This document shows positions 1-7,108 of a stretch of 22,742 bases of DNA, piece by piece. A program made the translations under genes and the position numbers. The notes beneath the pieces were generated by a model, which saw nothing but the letters and a program-made list of their open reading frames with translations, ran no database searches and had not been told where the DNA came from. Numbering within the stretch: the first letter of the stretch is position 1; every line of letters starts with the position of its first letter. Origin of the DNA: an uncultured Rhodospirillaceae bacterium (GTDB lineage Bacteria > Pseudomonadota > Alphaproteobacteria > CAAGCB01 > CAG-977); assembly GCA_900550445.1 (NCBI GenBank), contig URSF01000035.1, positions 1 through 22,742 on the forward strand, written 5' to 3'.

Positions 1-7
1 GGTAGTG

Positions 8-49
8 CCCGCCGGGAGGGCGTTATGCCCGTGGCGCCGCCACCCCCGC
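8..49. repeat. GC-rich 42-bp direct repeat, copy 1
   Basis: Positions 8-49 are identical, base for base, to 110-151 (period 102). The unit is very GC-rich and contains short self-complementary stretches such as GGGC-GTTAT-GCCC. The flanking sequence shares the motif GGTAGTGCC (1-9) with copy 2 and its right flank (155-163). No gene is seen in 1-124 apart from this repeat. It is probably the visible end of a longer repeat cluster that continues outside the window. Confidence 0.85.
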
Positions 50-109
50 CGGGCTGCTAGCCGCAGGGGCATCAGTCTTTTTATCTCTGCCATTGGCACA
101 ACCTGATCT

Positions 110-151
110 CCCGCCGGGAGGGCGTTATGCCCGTGGCGCCGCCACCCCCGC
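110..151. repeat. GC-rich 42-bp direct repeat, copy 2
   Basis: This is an exact copy of 8-49. It supplies the TAA stop codon (125-127, minus strand) and the last codons of the neighbouring acetyltransferase gene. Reading on to the right, degenerate copies of the same modules follow: the core CGGGAGGGCGTT recurs at 13-24, 115-126 and 177-188, and ACGGGTAGTGCC-like units occur at 152-163 and 196-223. Confidence 0.85.
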
Positions 152-661
152 ACGGGTAGTGCCGTCGGCCGCCACCCGGGAGGGCGTTTTCCCCCTACGG
201 GTAGTAGCCGTACGGGCAATGCCTGTTATTTTTTTTGAAAAAAAGACAGTTTCTTTTTGTTCTTTAAATCCGTTTTTTTGATAGAACGTGTATGCGGGAA
301 CCATATTTTCCGTCAAAAGAACAATAGAGGTGACTTCTTTGCTTTTTAAGACCCTTTCAATAAAGGTCAGAAATAAAGATCCCAATCCGCTTTTTTGTTT
401 TTCCGGTAAAATGCCGAATTCTTCAATCCAGTATTCTGTTCCTTCGCACCAGTGTTTTACTTTTCCCAAAGAAATACCGACCAAATTTTGATTTTCATAA
501 AAGCCAAAAGATAAAGAGTTTTTATTTTCAATTAATTCTAAAACATATAAATGCAGTTGTTCTTCTGTCCATGTGTCATTCCAGGGATCTTTTGAAAAGA
601 TATTCAATATTGCATTTTTTATATCGTCAATATTGTTTACGTTCAATTCACGTATTTCCAT
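125..661 (-). CDS. GNAT family N-acetyltransferase with repeat-encoded C-terminal tail
   Basis: The product is a predicted acetyl-CoA-dependent N-acetyltransferase of 178 residues with unknown substrate. The GNAT fold is supported by the acetyl-CoA pyrophosphate-binding loop QKSGLGSLF in motif A, followed by a helix, and by the late AYTFYQKNGFKE segment typical of motif B. The ATG at 661 is chosen because an AAGAG stretch precedes it and the domain begins there. An upstream GTG at 712 would add 17 residues but has no ribosome binding site. The core gene is clearly more AT-rich than its neighbours, which suggests horizontal transfer. The last 33 codons (TGIARTATT to the stop) are encoded by the GC-rich repeat at 125-226 and form an Arg/Ala/Thr-rich tail unlike any GNAT C-terminus. 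The original stop codon has presumably been replaced. The gene could be intact with a tail or decaying. Confidence 0.75.
   Translation of the reverse strand: MEIRELNVNNIDDIKNAILNIFSKDPWNDTWTEEQLHLYVLELIENKNSLSFGFYENQNLVGISLGKVKHWCEGTEYWIEEFGILPEKQKSGLGSLFLTFIERVLKSKEVTSIVLLTENMVPAYTFYQKNGFKEQKETVFFSKKITGIARTATTRRGKTPSRVAADGTTRAGVAAPRA
152..226. repeat. degenerate extension of the GC-rich repeat
   Basis: This stretch is made of diverged modules of the 42-bp repeat. It has a third CGGGAGGGCGTT core at 177-188, an ACGGGTAGTGCC unit at 152-163 and further variants at 196-223. Small perfect palindromic stems are visible, for example TACGG (196-200) with CCGTA (208-212) and ACGG (152-155) with CCGT (162-165). 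The sharp switch to AT-rich sequence at about 227 marks the boundary with the ancestral acetyltransferase coding sequence. Confidence 0.6.
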
Positions 662-763
662 CTTGTACTCTTGTTTGGCCGGAAAAGGGAAATTCTTTAT
701 TTTTTCACACACATTTTACAGGCAGACGCTTTCGCGGCCGCTTGTTTTTACGGGCTTGGTAAA

Positions 764-1960
764 TCAGATTACGCCTTGTTCTTTTAAAGCTTCGATTTCC
801 AGATCTTCTATGCCCAAATGATGCAGAATTTCAACCGTATCTTGCCCTAATGCGGGAGCGGCCGGCCGCGATTCCTGCGGCGCGGCAGAAGATATTCTGA
901 TCGGACAAGCAATCATTTTTACGTCTTTTAATTCAGGCGCCTGAGAATCAATTAACATACGGCGGGCCTGAACCTGCGGATCCCGGCAGACTTCTTCCAG
1001 ATTCTGAATCAAGGAAACGGGAATGGCGTTTTCTTCCAGCAGAGCAATCCATTCCGCGGCGGTCTTAGTGATGAAAACGGCCTGTAAAGTGTCGCCTAAT
1101 TCTTCGACATGATCGTGACGGGCGGCAATTGTCGCAAATCTGGGATCCGCACCGATTTCAGGGTGCCCGATTGCCTGACATAAACGTTGAAACATTGCTT
1201 CGCCGGCAATGGCAGCCAGGACAAAAGGCCGGTCCGAAGCTTTGAAGGACTGGAACGGCGTTTCCGTTGCATGACGGCAGCCGACGGCTTTGGGCGGAAT
1301 TTTTGTCGCCTGATAGCGCATCATGGCGCTTTCCAGCAAAGCAACCTGACAGTCCAGCATTGAAATATCAATATACATGCCTTCTTTGGTTTTTTCACGC
1401 TGATACAGCGCTGTTGTAATTGCCGTAACGGCAAACACGCCCGCGTTCATATCGCTGAACGAAACGCCGATCATCATCGGATCGCCGTCCGGCGCGCCGG
1501 TCAGACTCATAATCCCGCCGCGCGCCTGAGCCAAAATATCATAAGACGGTTTTAACGCGTCCGGTCCGTCCTGACCAAAACCGGAAATGGACGCATAAAT
1601 CAGATTAGGATTGATTTTTTTTGCATTTTCATAATCCAGGCCGAATTTCGCCATAATGCCCGGACGGAAATTTTCAACCAGAACATCTGCCTGAGCAATC
1701 AGTTTTTTCAGGATTTCAACGGCTTTAGGATTTTTTAAGTTCAGTGTCAGACTTTTTTTTCCGCCGTTAATCGATTCGAAATAAAGGCTTCTGTTTTCTT
1801 TAAACGGCTGAAACAGACGGGAATCGTCACCATGAGAAGGATTTTCAACCTTAATGACTTCGGCTCCCAGGTCAAACAGCATCTGCGTGCAATAAGGCCC
1901 GGCCAGAACTCGGGTCATGTCTAAAACTTTTATACCGGCCAGCGGTTTTGTCTGCGTCAT
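764..1960 (-). CDS. CaiB/BaiF family (class III) CoA transferase
   Basis: The product is a cytosolic class III acyl-CoA transferase of 398 residues, close to the usual length. It begins with the family signature LAGIKVLDMTRVLAGPYCTQ, followed by LGAEVIKVENP and DVLVENFRPG. The catalytic aspartate that forms the acyl-anhydride intermediate is expected at D170 in the stretch VSFSDMNAG. Known members move CoA between formate/oxalate, carnitine, succinate or methylacyl groups, or act as racemases; the sequence does not settle the substrate. The start has AGAGG seven bases upstream. It lies 34 bases downstream of accD on the same strand, so it is probably co-transcribed. In many alphaproteobacteria folC occupies this position, so the pairing with accD is unusual. 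Confidence 0.88.
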   Translation of the reverse strand: MTQTKPLAGIKVLDMTRVLAGPYCTQMLFDLGAEVIKVENPSHGDDSRLFQPFKENRSLYFESINGGKKSLTLNLKNPKAVEILKKLIAQADVLVENFRPGIMAKFGLDYENAKKINPNLIYASISGFGQDGPDALKPSYDILAQARGGIMSLTGAPDGDPMMIGVSFSDMNAGVFAVTAITTALYQREKTKEGMYIDISMLDCQVALLESAMMRYQATKIPPKAVGCRHATETPFQSFKASDRPFVLAAIAGEAMFQRLCQAIGHPEIGADPRFATIAARHDHVEELGDTLQAVFITKTAAEWIALLEENAIPVSLIQNLEEVCRDPQVQARRMLIDSQAPELKDVKMIACPIRISSAAPQESRPAAPALGQDTVEILHHLGIEDLEIEALKEQGVI

Positions 1961-1994
1961 AAGAGTACCTCTGATTTTTTAAAGCTTCTGCAAG

Positions 1995-2894
1995 CTATGC
2001 TGTTTCTTCTTTTTTACGAGCGAACGGCACGGGATTAATAGCCGGGTGAGGATTGCGCAGCATGCCGATCAGTTTGATAACGGTCGGCCGGATCTGACGG
2101 CGGTCGACAACCATGTCAACCATGCCGTGTTCCAGCAGATATTCAGCCTTTTGAAATCCTTCGGGCAGGCTGGCACGAATCGTCTGTTCAATGACGCGGG
2201 CGCCGGCGAATCCGATTAAGGCGTCCGGTTCTGCAATGGCAACGTCCCCCAGCATGGCGAACGATGCGGAAACACCGCCCATGGTCGGGTCTGTCAGGAT
2301 AACGATATAAGGCAGACCTTTTTCTTTCAGTTTGCGCACGGCCATTGTTGTTCTGGCCATTTGCATCAGGGATAAAATGCCTTCCTGCATGCGCGCCCCG
2401 CCCGAAGCCGGGATTAAAATCAAAGTGGCGTCCTGCAAAATCGCCAATTCAACGGCGGCAACAATACTTTCACCGACAGCCGTTCCCATAGACCCGGCCA
2501 TGAAAGCGAAATTGAAAATGCCGACAACGACGTTCATGCCGTCCATTGTGCCGGACGCGACCAGAATTGCGTCGTTTTTCTTTGTTTTTTTACGAGCGTC
2601 CTTTAATCGGTCGGTGTAATCCTTCAGATCTGAAAAATTAAGAGGGTCTTCTTTGACTTCGGGTAGTTCGATCAGAGTATATTCGCCGTTATCAAACATC
2701 ATTTCCAGACGTTTTTCCGGTTCCAGACGCATATGATGACTGCATTGCGGGCATATTCTGAAATTTTGTTCCAATTCACGGTGATAAATCATTGCACCGC
2801 AGGAAGGACATTTTTCCCATAAGTTATCAGGAATTTCTTTGGCGCCGACCAGACTTTGCAGCTTTGGACGCACATAGCTTGTCAACCAATTCAT
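1995..2894 (-). CDS. accD: acetyl-CoA carboxylase carboxyltransferase subunit beta
   Basis: AccD is the beta half of the carboxyltransferase, which moves the carboxyl group from carboxybiotin to acetyl-CoA to make malonyl-CoA for fatty acid synthesis. The protein has 299 residues. The N-terminal four-cysteine zinc finger is visible (C29-P-S-C32 and C48-P-Q-C51), followed by the crotonase-like carboxyltransferase core with GGARMQEG and DPTMGGVSASFAMLGD. The ATG at 2894 is preferred over an in-frame GTG at 2903: AGGTG sits six bases before the ATG and overlaps that GTG, and the family usually starts MNW. It lies about 100 bases downstream of lapA and just upstream of the CoA transferase. The partner subunits accA, accB and accC are not in the window. 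Confidence 0.96.
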   Translation of the reverse strand: MNWLTSYVRPKLQSLVGAKEIPDNLWEKCPSCGAMIYHRELEQNFRICPQCSHHMRLEPEKRLEMMFDNGEYTLIELPEVKEDPLNFSDLKDYTDRLKDARKKTKKNDAILVASGTMDGMNVVVGIFNFAFMAGSMGTAVGESIVAAVELAILQDATLILIPASGGARMQEGILSLMQMARTTMAVRKLKEKGLPYIVILTDPTMGGVSASFAMLGDVAIAEPDALIGFAGARVIEQTIRASLPEGFQKAEYLLEHGMVDMVVDRRQIRPTVIKLIGMLRNPHPAINPVPFARKKEETA

Positions 2895-2997
2895 TACAGA
2901 CACCTACTTCATTACGATCGTTACGACCAATCTTTTATCAGAATCCGATCAGGAAAGCGACTGAAAAGTATACTTGAAACGTTTTTGCCGTTTTTTT

Positions 2998-3279
2998 TTA
3001 CGAATCTGTTTCCAATTCGGTTATTTTTCTGGTCAGCTCTTTGATTTTTTTTGCCTGCTGATAACGTTCGTTTCTGACGGGGATTGTCAGGATCCAGCTG
3101 TAAATGCCGCCGAAGATGAAAAACAACAGGGCAAACGCCAGAACAATAAAGCTGACCGGCAATGTGATTTCAAAAGGAAAAGGCCACAGAGTCAATGCGA
3201 ATTCCTGTTTGTTTGAAACGGCGAAAGACACCGTGAAAAACAAAACGACGCAACTGAAAATGAAATGAATGATTTTCAA
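2998..3279 (-). CDS. lapA: LapA/DUF1049 domain small membrane protein
   Basis: This is a 93-residue inner-membrane protein with two hydrophobic segments (about 3-22 and 41-65) and a charged C-terminal helix (about 70-92) with coiled-coil character. This is the layout of LapA, whose gammaproteobacterial form works with LapB in controlling lipopolysaccharide synthesis. Its role in alphaproteobacteria is not well established. The start is TTG at 3279: AAGGAC lies at a good distance upstream and overlaps the TAA stop of ihfB, giving the coupled junction TAAGGA. The position directly after ihfB matches the common alphaproteobacterial order. No in-frame ATG offers a better start. Confidence 0.75.
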   Translation of the reverse strand: MKIIHFIFSCVVLFFTVSFAVSNKQEFALTLWPFPFEITLPVSFIVLAFALLFFIFGGIYSWILTIPVRNERYQQAKKIKELTRKITELETDS

Positions 3280-3290
3280 AAATTTTGTCC

Positions 3291-3575
3291 TTATTCTTCG
3301 GCGTTCAGGCGGTCTTTTAATTTTTTGCCCGCTTTAAAGAAGGGAACGTTTTTGGCTTCAACGCTGACCTTTTCGCCTGTTCTGGGATTACGTCCCGCGC
3401 GTGCGTTTCTGGCGCGTACGGAAAAAACGCCGAATCCGCGCAGTTCGACGCGGCGGCCTTCGGATAAAGCGGCGGCGATTTCGTCAAAAATCGTTGTGAC
3501 GATTTTTTCGGCATCGCTTTGATACAAATGCGGATTTAATTCGGCAATACGCGCAATCAATTCGGATTTTGTCAT
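3291..3575 (-). CDS. ihfB: integration host factor subunit beta
   Basis: This subunit of a nucleoid-associated heterodimer bends DNA sharply at specific sites in recombination, replication and sigma-54 transcription. The 94-residue protein shows the DNABII fold. Helices lie in 1-45, the beta-sheet begins at RRVELRGFGVFSVR, and the arm signature GRNPRTGEKV carries the intercalating proline P64. The C-terminal VPFFKAGKKLKDRLN resembles IhfB rather than HU. The ATG at 3575 has a GGGGG stretch as ribosome binding site; the longer open frame to 3641 has no support. In many relatives rpsA precedes ihfB, whereas here the upstream neighbour is a divergent antiporter gene. The AT-rich intergenic 3576-3741 must hold promoters for both directions. 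Confidence 0.93.
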   Translation of the reverse strand: MTKSELIARIAELNPHLYQSDAEKIVTTIFDEIAAALSEGRRVELRGFGVFSVRARNARAGRNPRTGEKVSVEAKNVPFFKAGKKLKDRLNAEE

Positions 3576-3741
3576 TTTAACCCCCGCTGATGAAAAAATA
3601 ATCTTTTTTATGGTGCCAAAGCTGAAGCGAACCGTCAACATAATTTAAAATTTTTTCAGGCAAGTGCGTGTAGTGATTGAATTTTTAATATTTTTATTTT
3701 AAAAAATAATATAGCGAGTAAACAAATCGGGGATAAGAACA

Positions 3742-5463
3742 ATGAGTGGTGATCAGATTTGGGAACTATTGGCTTTTTTGGCTGCGGTCGTTATCTTTAT
3801 CCCGATTTTTTACCGGTTAAAAGTAAATCCGCTGCTGGCGTTTATCGTGGCGGGGATTGTTCTGGGCCCGCATATGCTGGGGCTGATCAAAGATACGCAT
3901 GTTACTGAAAATATCGGGGAACTGGGGCTGTTGTTCCTGATGTTCACCATCGGGCTGGATTTGTCTTTCCACCGTTTCAAGGCGATGCGCCTGTATATTT
4001 TCGGGTTTGGTTTGGTGCAGCTGTTGGTAACGGCGGTTGTTTTGGGCGGCGCGGCTTTTTTGATGCATAAAACGCTGAACGAAGCGATTATTATCGGGCT
4101 GGGGCTGGCAATGTCGTCAACGGCAATCGCTTTGCGCCTGATGCAGGAACGCGGAGAAATGCATACGGGCGCGGGACGCGCGACCGTCGGCATTCTGCTG
4201 ATGCAGGATCTGGCCGTTATCCCGATTATGGTTCTGCTGCCCCGTATGGCGCAGACGGATACGACAGCAATCGGCAATTTAGGACAGGCATTTACGCAGG
4301 CGGTCGGTGCGGTAACGCTGATTATGGTAATCGGACGCATGGTGGTCAAGCCGTTGTTCCGAATCGTTGTTTCGACAAAAAACTCGGAAGCTTTTACAGC
4401 CGTCACTTTCTTTACGTTTCTGGCGACGGCTTGGGCGACAAATGTGGCGGGACTGTCGATTTCTCTGGGGGCTTTTCTGGCGGGCATGCTGATTGCCGAA
4501 ACGGATTTCGGACATGAAGTCGAAGCGGAAATCGCATCGTTCAGCGGTATGCTTTTGGGAATTTTCTTCCTGTCCGTCGGCATGATGATTGATATTCATT
4601 ATGCCTGGACGCACATGGTTCAGATTCTGTTGCTGACGGTCGGCGTGATGGTGGTCAAGTTCTTTGTCCTGTATGTTATTGAACGCAGAATGAAAGTAAG
4701 CCACGGCGGAGCGACAACTTCGTCCGTTTTTCTGTGTCAGGCCGGGGAATTCGGATTTGTGGTCTTTAATCTGGCGGCGCAGAACTTTCATCTGATGAGT
4801 GTACAGACGTCTTCCCTGTTGCAGGTTGTCATTGCCTTGTCAATGTCTTTAACGCCTTTTGTCAGCTCTTTTGTCCTGAAACTGCTGGATAAAAAACGGG
4901 CGGCGGAAGACGCGGCGAAAAATGAGGCGGTGCCTGACGAAATTGAAGAAGAAAAGGAAATGGAAAACCATGTCCTTTTGATCGGTTACGGCCGTGTCGG
5001 CCAGGCTGCCGCGCGAATGCTGGCGCGCAACGAAGTGCCTTTTTTGGTTATGGATACGGACGTGCCGCATATTGAACGGGCGAAGAAAAACAACAGGGAT
5101 TATTTGTTCGGGAACGCCGGAAACGTCCGTATTCTGGAAGCCGCCAATATCTCTAAAGCCAAAGCCGTTATGATCTGCATCAGCGGTCTGCCGTCGGCGA
5201 TTCGTGTTTTGCAGGCGGTCAGGGAAGTTTCTTCGACAATTCCCGTCTTTATCCGCTGCAACGATGATACGCGCTGGGGCGAACTGGTACGGCTGGGGGC
5301 GACGGGGGTTATCTCTGAAACTCAGGAATGCGGCATTCGTCTGGCGGCGGCGACAATTCTCAGCCTTGACGGTGATGAAGACCGTGTGCGCGAAACGGCC
5401 GCCGTTCTGCGTCAGGAAAATACGTTGAACGCGTCTTTGCCGACGGCCGGCGCCGGCGTTTAG
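3742..5463 (+). CDS. Kef-type monovalent cation:proton antiporter (CPA2) with RCK/TrkA-N domain
   Basis: This is an inner-membrane transporter of 573 residues, exchanging K+ or Na+ for protons. Residues 1-385 form a many-helix Na_H_Exchanger domain with FTIGLDLSFHRFK (68-80), SSTAIALRLM (125-134) and QDLAVIP (155-161), where D156 is the likely ion-coupling acid. HEVEAEIASFSGMLLG (258-273) matches the regulatory loop of Kef systems. A charged linker (385-408) leads to a cytosolic Rossmann domain with GYGRVG (415-420) and an acidic residue at D438, which suggests NAD(H) or another nucleotide as sensor. No kefF/kefG ancillary gene is adjacent. GGGGATAAG precedes the ATG. A weak promoter candidate is TTGAAT at 3677-3682 with an AT-rich -10 near 3700. 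Only two bases separate its stop from that of convergent ccmI. Confidence 0.92.
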   Translation: MSGDQIWELLAFLAAVVIFIPIFYRLKVNPLLAFIVAGIVLGPHMLGLIKDTHVTENIGELGLLFLMFTIGLDLSFHRFKAMRLYIFGFGLVQLLVTAVVLGGAAFLMHKTLNEAIIIGLGLAMSSTAIALRLMQERGEMHTGAGRATVGILLMQDLAVIPIMVLLPRMAQTDTTAIGNLGQAFTQAVGAVTLIMVIGRMVVKPLFRIVVSTKNSEAFTAVTFFTFLATAWATNVAGLSISLGAFLAGMLIAETDFGHEVEAEIASFSGMLLGIFFLSVGMMIDIHYAWTHMVQILLLTVGVMVVKFFVLYVIERRMKVSHGGATTSSVFLCQAGEFGFVVFNLAAQNFHLMSVQTSSLLQVVIALSMSLTPFVSSFVLKLLDKKRAAEDAAKNEAVPDEIEEEKEMENHVLLIGYGRVGQAAARMLARNEVPFLVMDTDVPHIERAKKNNRDYLFGNAGNVRILEAANISKAKAVMICISGLPSAIRVLQAVREVSSTIPVFIRCNDDTRWGELVRLGATGVISETQECGIRLAAATILSLDGDEDRVRETAAVLRQENTLNASLPTAGAGV

Positions 5464-5465
5464 AT

Positions 5466-6182
5466 TTATAAAACGGGAGCCTGCGGTTTTACCATGCGCG
5501 GGTCTAGCTGCAGTGTTTCCTGCAGACTGTCAATTCGTTCATGAATGACTGTCAGCCACGGGTCTTCTGCCGACAGAATCTGTTCCAGATAACGCCACAA
5601 AGCCAGCGCTTTTTGCGGTTCCTGATTTTGAATCCGAGCCAGTCCCAGAAAATAAATGGCCTTCGGATCGTCGGGACGGTAACGCAAAACGTTTTCAAGC
5701 GCTTTTTGCGCTTCGCCCGTAATCCGGCCGTTGTTGGCCTGTATCAGCGTTTCCGCCAAAGCGTGCCAGTTGGTAATGTCCTGCGGAATTCCCCATTCGA
5801 TCGCGTTACGGTAAGCCGTCGCGGCTTCATTATAACAGCCGGCGGAGCGGTACGTCTGCGCCAGCTGTTCCCAGACAATGCCGTCGTCGGGATTGGCGGC
5901 CAGGTAACGTTCCAGCCGTCTGACGCGGGCCATGCCGCGGGTTTGCGTTTCGGCTTCCAGCGTATCTCTGCCGGCCAGAGGATAATCCGGCATCAGCATT
6001 TTTCCCTGACGGCCGTACAAAGCGGGAACCAGAACGGCAAAAAGGAAAAAGACAAAACAAATATAAATCAGCTTGCCCGTTCTGGATTGACCGTGTCCGC
6101 GGCGCAAAGGCAGAATCGGGAAAATAAAAAGGCTTAAAGCGCCGATTGTCAGCAACAACAGAGCCGTCAAAAATAAAATCAT
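5466..6182 (-). CDS. ccmI: cytochrome c biogenesis protein CcmI (TPR domain)
   Basis: CcmI holds apocytochrome c for the haem ligation step of System I maturation. The 238-residue protein has two N-terminal membrane segments (about 1-25 and 38-60) separated by a short basic loop. A soluble region with tetratricopeptide-like repeats follows, from about residue 95 (for example WEQLAQTYRSAGCYNEAATAYR and the later ALENVLRYRPDDPKAIYFLGLA). The start at 6182 is chosen because AGGGAC lies eight bases upstream and the membrane helix begins there; the longer frame to 6266 overlaps ccmH. It is ten bases downstream of ccmH and is the last gene of the ccmFGHI operon. It is shorter than many alphaproteobacterial CcmI proteins, having a reduced C-terminal part. 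Confidence 0.85.
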   Translation of the reverse strand: MILFLTALLLLTIGALSLFIFPILPLRRGHGQSRTGKLIYICFVFFLFAVLVPALYGRQGKMLMPDYPLAGRDTLEAETQTRGMARVRRLERYLAANPDDGIVWEQLAQTYRSAGCYNEAATAYRNAIEWGIPQDITNWHALAETLIQANNGRITGEAQKALENVLRYRPDDPKAIYFLGLARIQNQEPQKALALWRYLEQILSAEDPWLTVIHERIDSLQETLQLDPRMVKPQAPVL

Positions 6183-6192
6183 GCGTTTGTCC

Positions 6193-6579
6193 CTAAGCCG
6201 TAAAGTTTTTTGAACGCCGGAAAATGTAAAAAGCCATGGCTGCGAAACAGAGCGTTGAAACGGCAATTGTAAAAGTTTCTTCGTTTTCAGCCGTCGGCGC
6301 GGGAGCGTCTTCTAAAGAAATCATGTCGCCGTACTGCGCCAGCAACAAATGAACTACCAGATCCTGCGGTTTGCCGTCCGTCAAGTGTTTGCGGATAAAA
6401 AAACGCATATCTTCGGCCGTTTCGTCGCGGGCGGCTTCGATATTTTCATCGGAACAAACCAGGCACCGCAGACGGTCGGCGATTTCCAAAGCCTCCGTTT
6501 CGACGGAAGCTGCGTCGTCCGCCGCCGCCGGAGCGGCACACAATAAAAAGACGGCTAAAAAATTAAAGAGGTTTTTCAT
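6193..6579 (-). CDS. ccmH: cytochrome c-type biogenesis protein CcmH
   Basis: CcmH is a periplasmic membrane-anchored thiol protein that keeps the CXXCH haem-binding motif of apocytochrome c reduced and presents it to CcmF. The 128-residue protein has a signal peptide (1-20, cleavage near AAA-DD) and the redox motif LRCLVC with C39 and C42. It then has the conserved three-helix region (IEAARDETAEDMRFFIRKHL) and a C-terminal membrane anchor (about 103-120). CAGGAG lies eight bases before the ATG. The 5' end overlaps ccmG by 17 bases, and ccmI follows after ten bases, so translation of the three is coupled. Confidence 0.95.
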   Translation of the reverse strand: MKNLFNFLAVFLLCAAPAAADDAASVETEALEIADRLRCLVCSDENIEAARDETAEDMRFFIRKHLTDGKPQDLVVHLLLAQYGDMISLEDAPAPTAENEETFTIAVSTLCFAAMAFYIFRRSKNFTA

Positions 6580-7108
6580 TTTTCAGCTCCTGTAAAAAAG
6601 GCAGAACCGTCTGCAAATAAAATTCTTCGGTCATTAATCCTTTAATTCTGGCGACGACTTCTCCTCTTGCGTTGACGATAAATGCCGTTGGCAGTTTGTC
6701 GGCGTTCATCTGCTTTGTCCACGTGATTTCCGGATCCAGAGCGATCATCTGGAACGGATCGCCCGTTTTTTTCAACAAATCTTTAATTTTTTCAGGTTTG
6801 TCGCGCGCGGCGATGCCGATAAAAGGAACATCTCTTCTGGCAGATAATTTAACCAGTGTCGGCAGCTCGACCATGCACGGACGGCACCAGGAAGCGAAAA
6901 AGAACAAAATTAAAGGCTGTTTCGGCATCGTTTGTGCGGACAGAACGCGGTTTTCGGGGCGATCCAGCAGCTGCAGCCGCCCTTCCGGCAAAGGAAAAGT
7001 ATTTTTAACCAGTGTGTTTTCAAAAGTAAAGTCCAACCGTACCGTATACATAAAGTTAGAAAATACAGACGCCGCTAAAAAAATCAGTAAAAATCCGTAC
7101 CATTTCAT
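6563..7108 (-). CDS. ccmG: thiol:disulfide interchange protein CcmG/DsbE
   Basis: CcmG is a membrane-tethered periplasmic thioredoxin that passes electrons to CcmH and apocytochrome c during haem attachment. The 181-residue protein has one N-terminal anchor (about 4-20), the active site WCRPC (C75, C78) and the cis-proline loop KLPTAFIV (P140). The ATG at 7108 gives a four-base ATGA overlap with the ccmF stop. The open frame continues upstream inside ccmF, but that extension is antisense-like in composition and has no anchor. The acidic GVXXE signature of classic CcmG proteins is not obvious. Confidence 0.9.
   Translation of the reverse strand: MKWYGFLLIFLAASVFSNFMYTVRLDFTFENTLVKNTFPLPEGRLQLLDRPENRVLSAQTMPKQPLILFFFASWCRPCMVELPTLVKLSARRDVPFIGIAARDKPEKIKDLLKKTGDPFQMIALDPEITWTKQMNADKLPTAFIVNARGEVVARIKGLMTEEFYLQTVLPFLQELKNEKPL

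Noticed and set aside
3810..4583. 257-codon minus-strand open frame opposite the Kef gene
   Set aside because: It lies wholly within a well-supported membrane transporter gene; its composition (Ser/Pro/Ile/Arg-rich, no domain) is that of an antisense shadow.
5541..6137. 198-codon plus-strand open frame opposite ccmI
   Set aside because: It is antisense to the TPR gene, with no ribosome binding site or domain.
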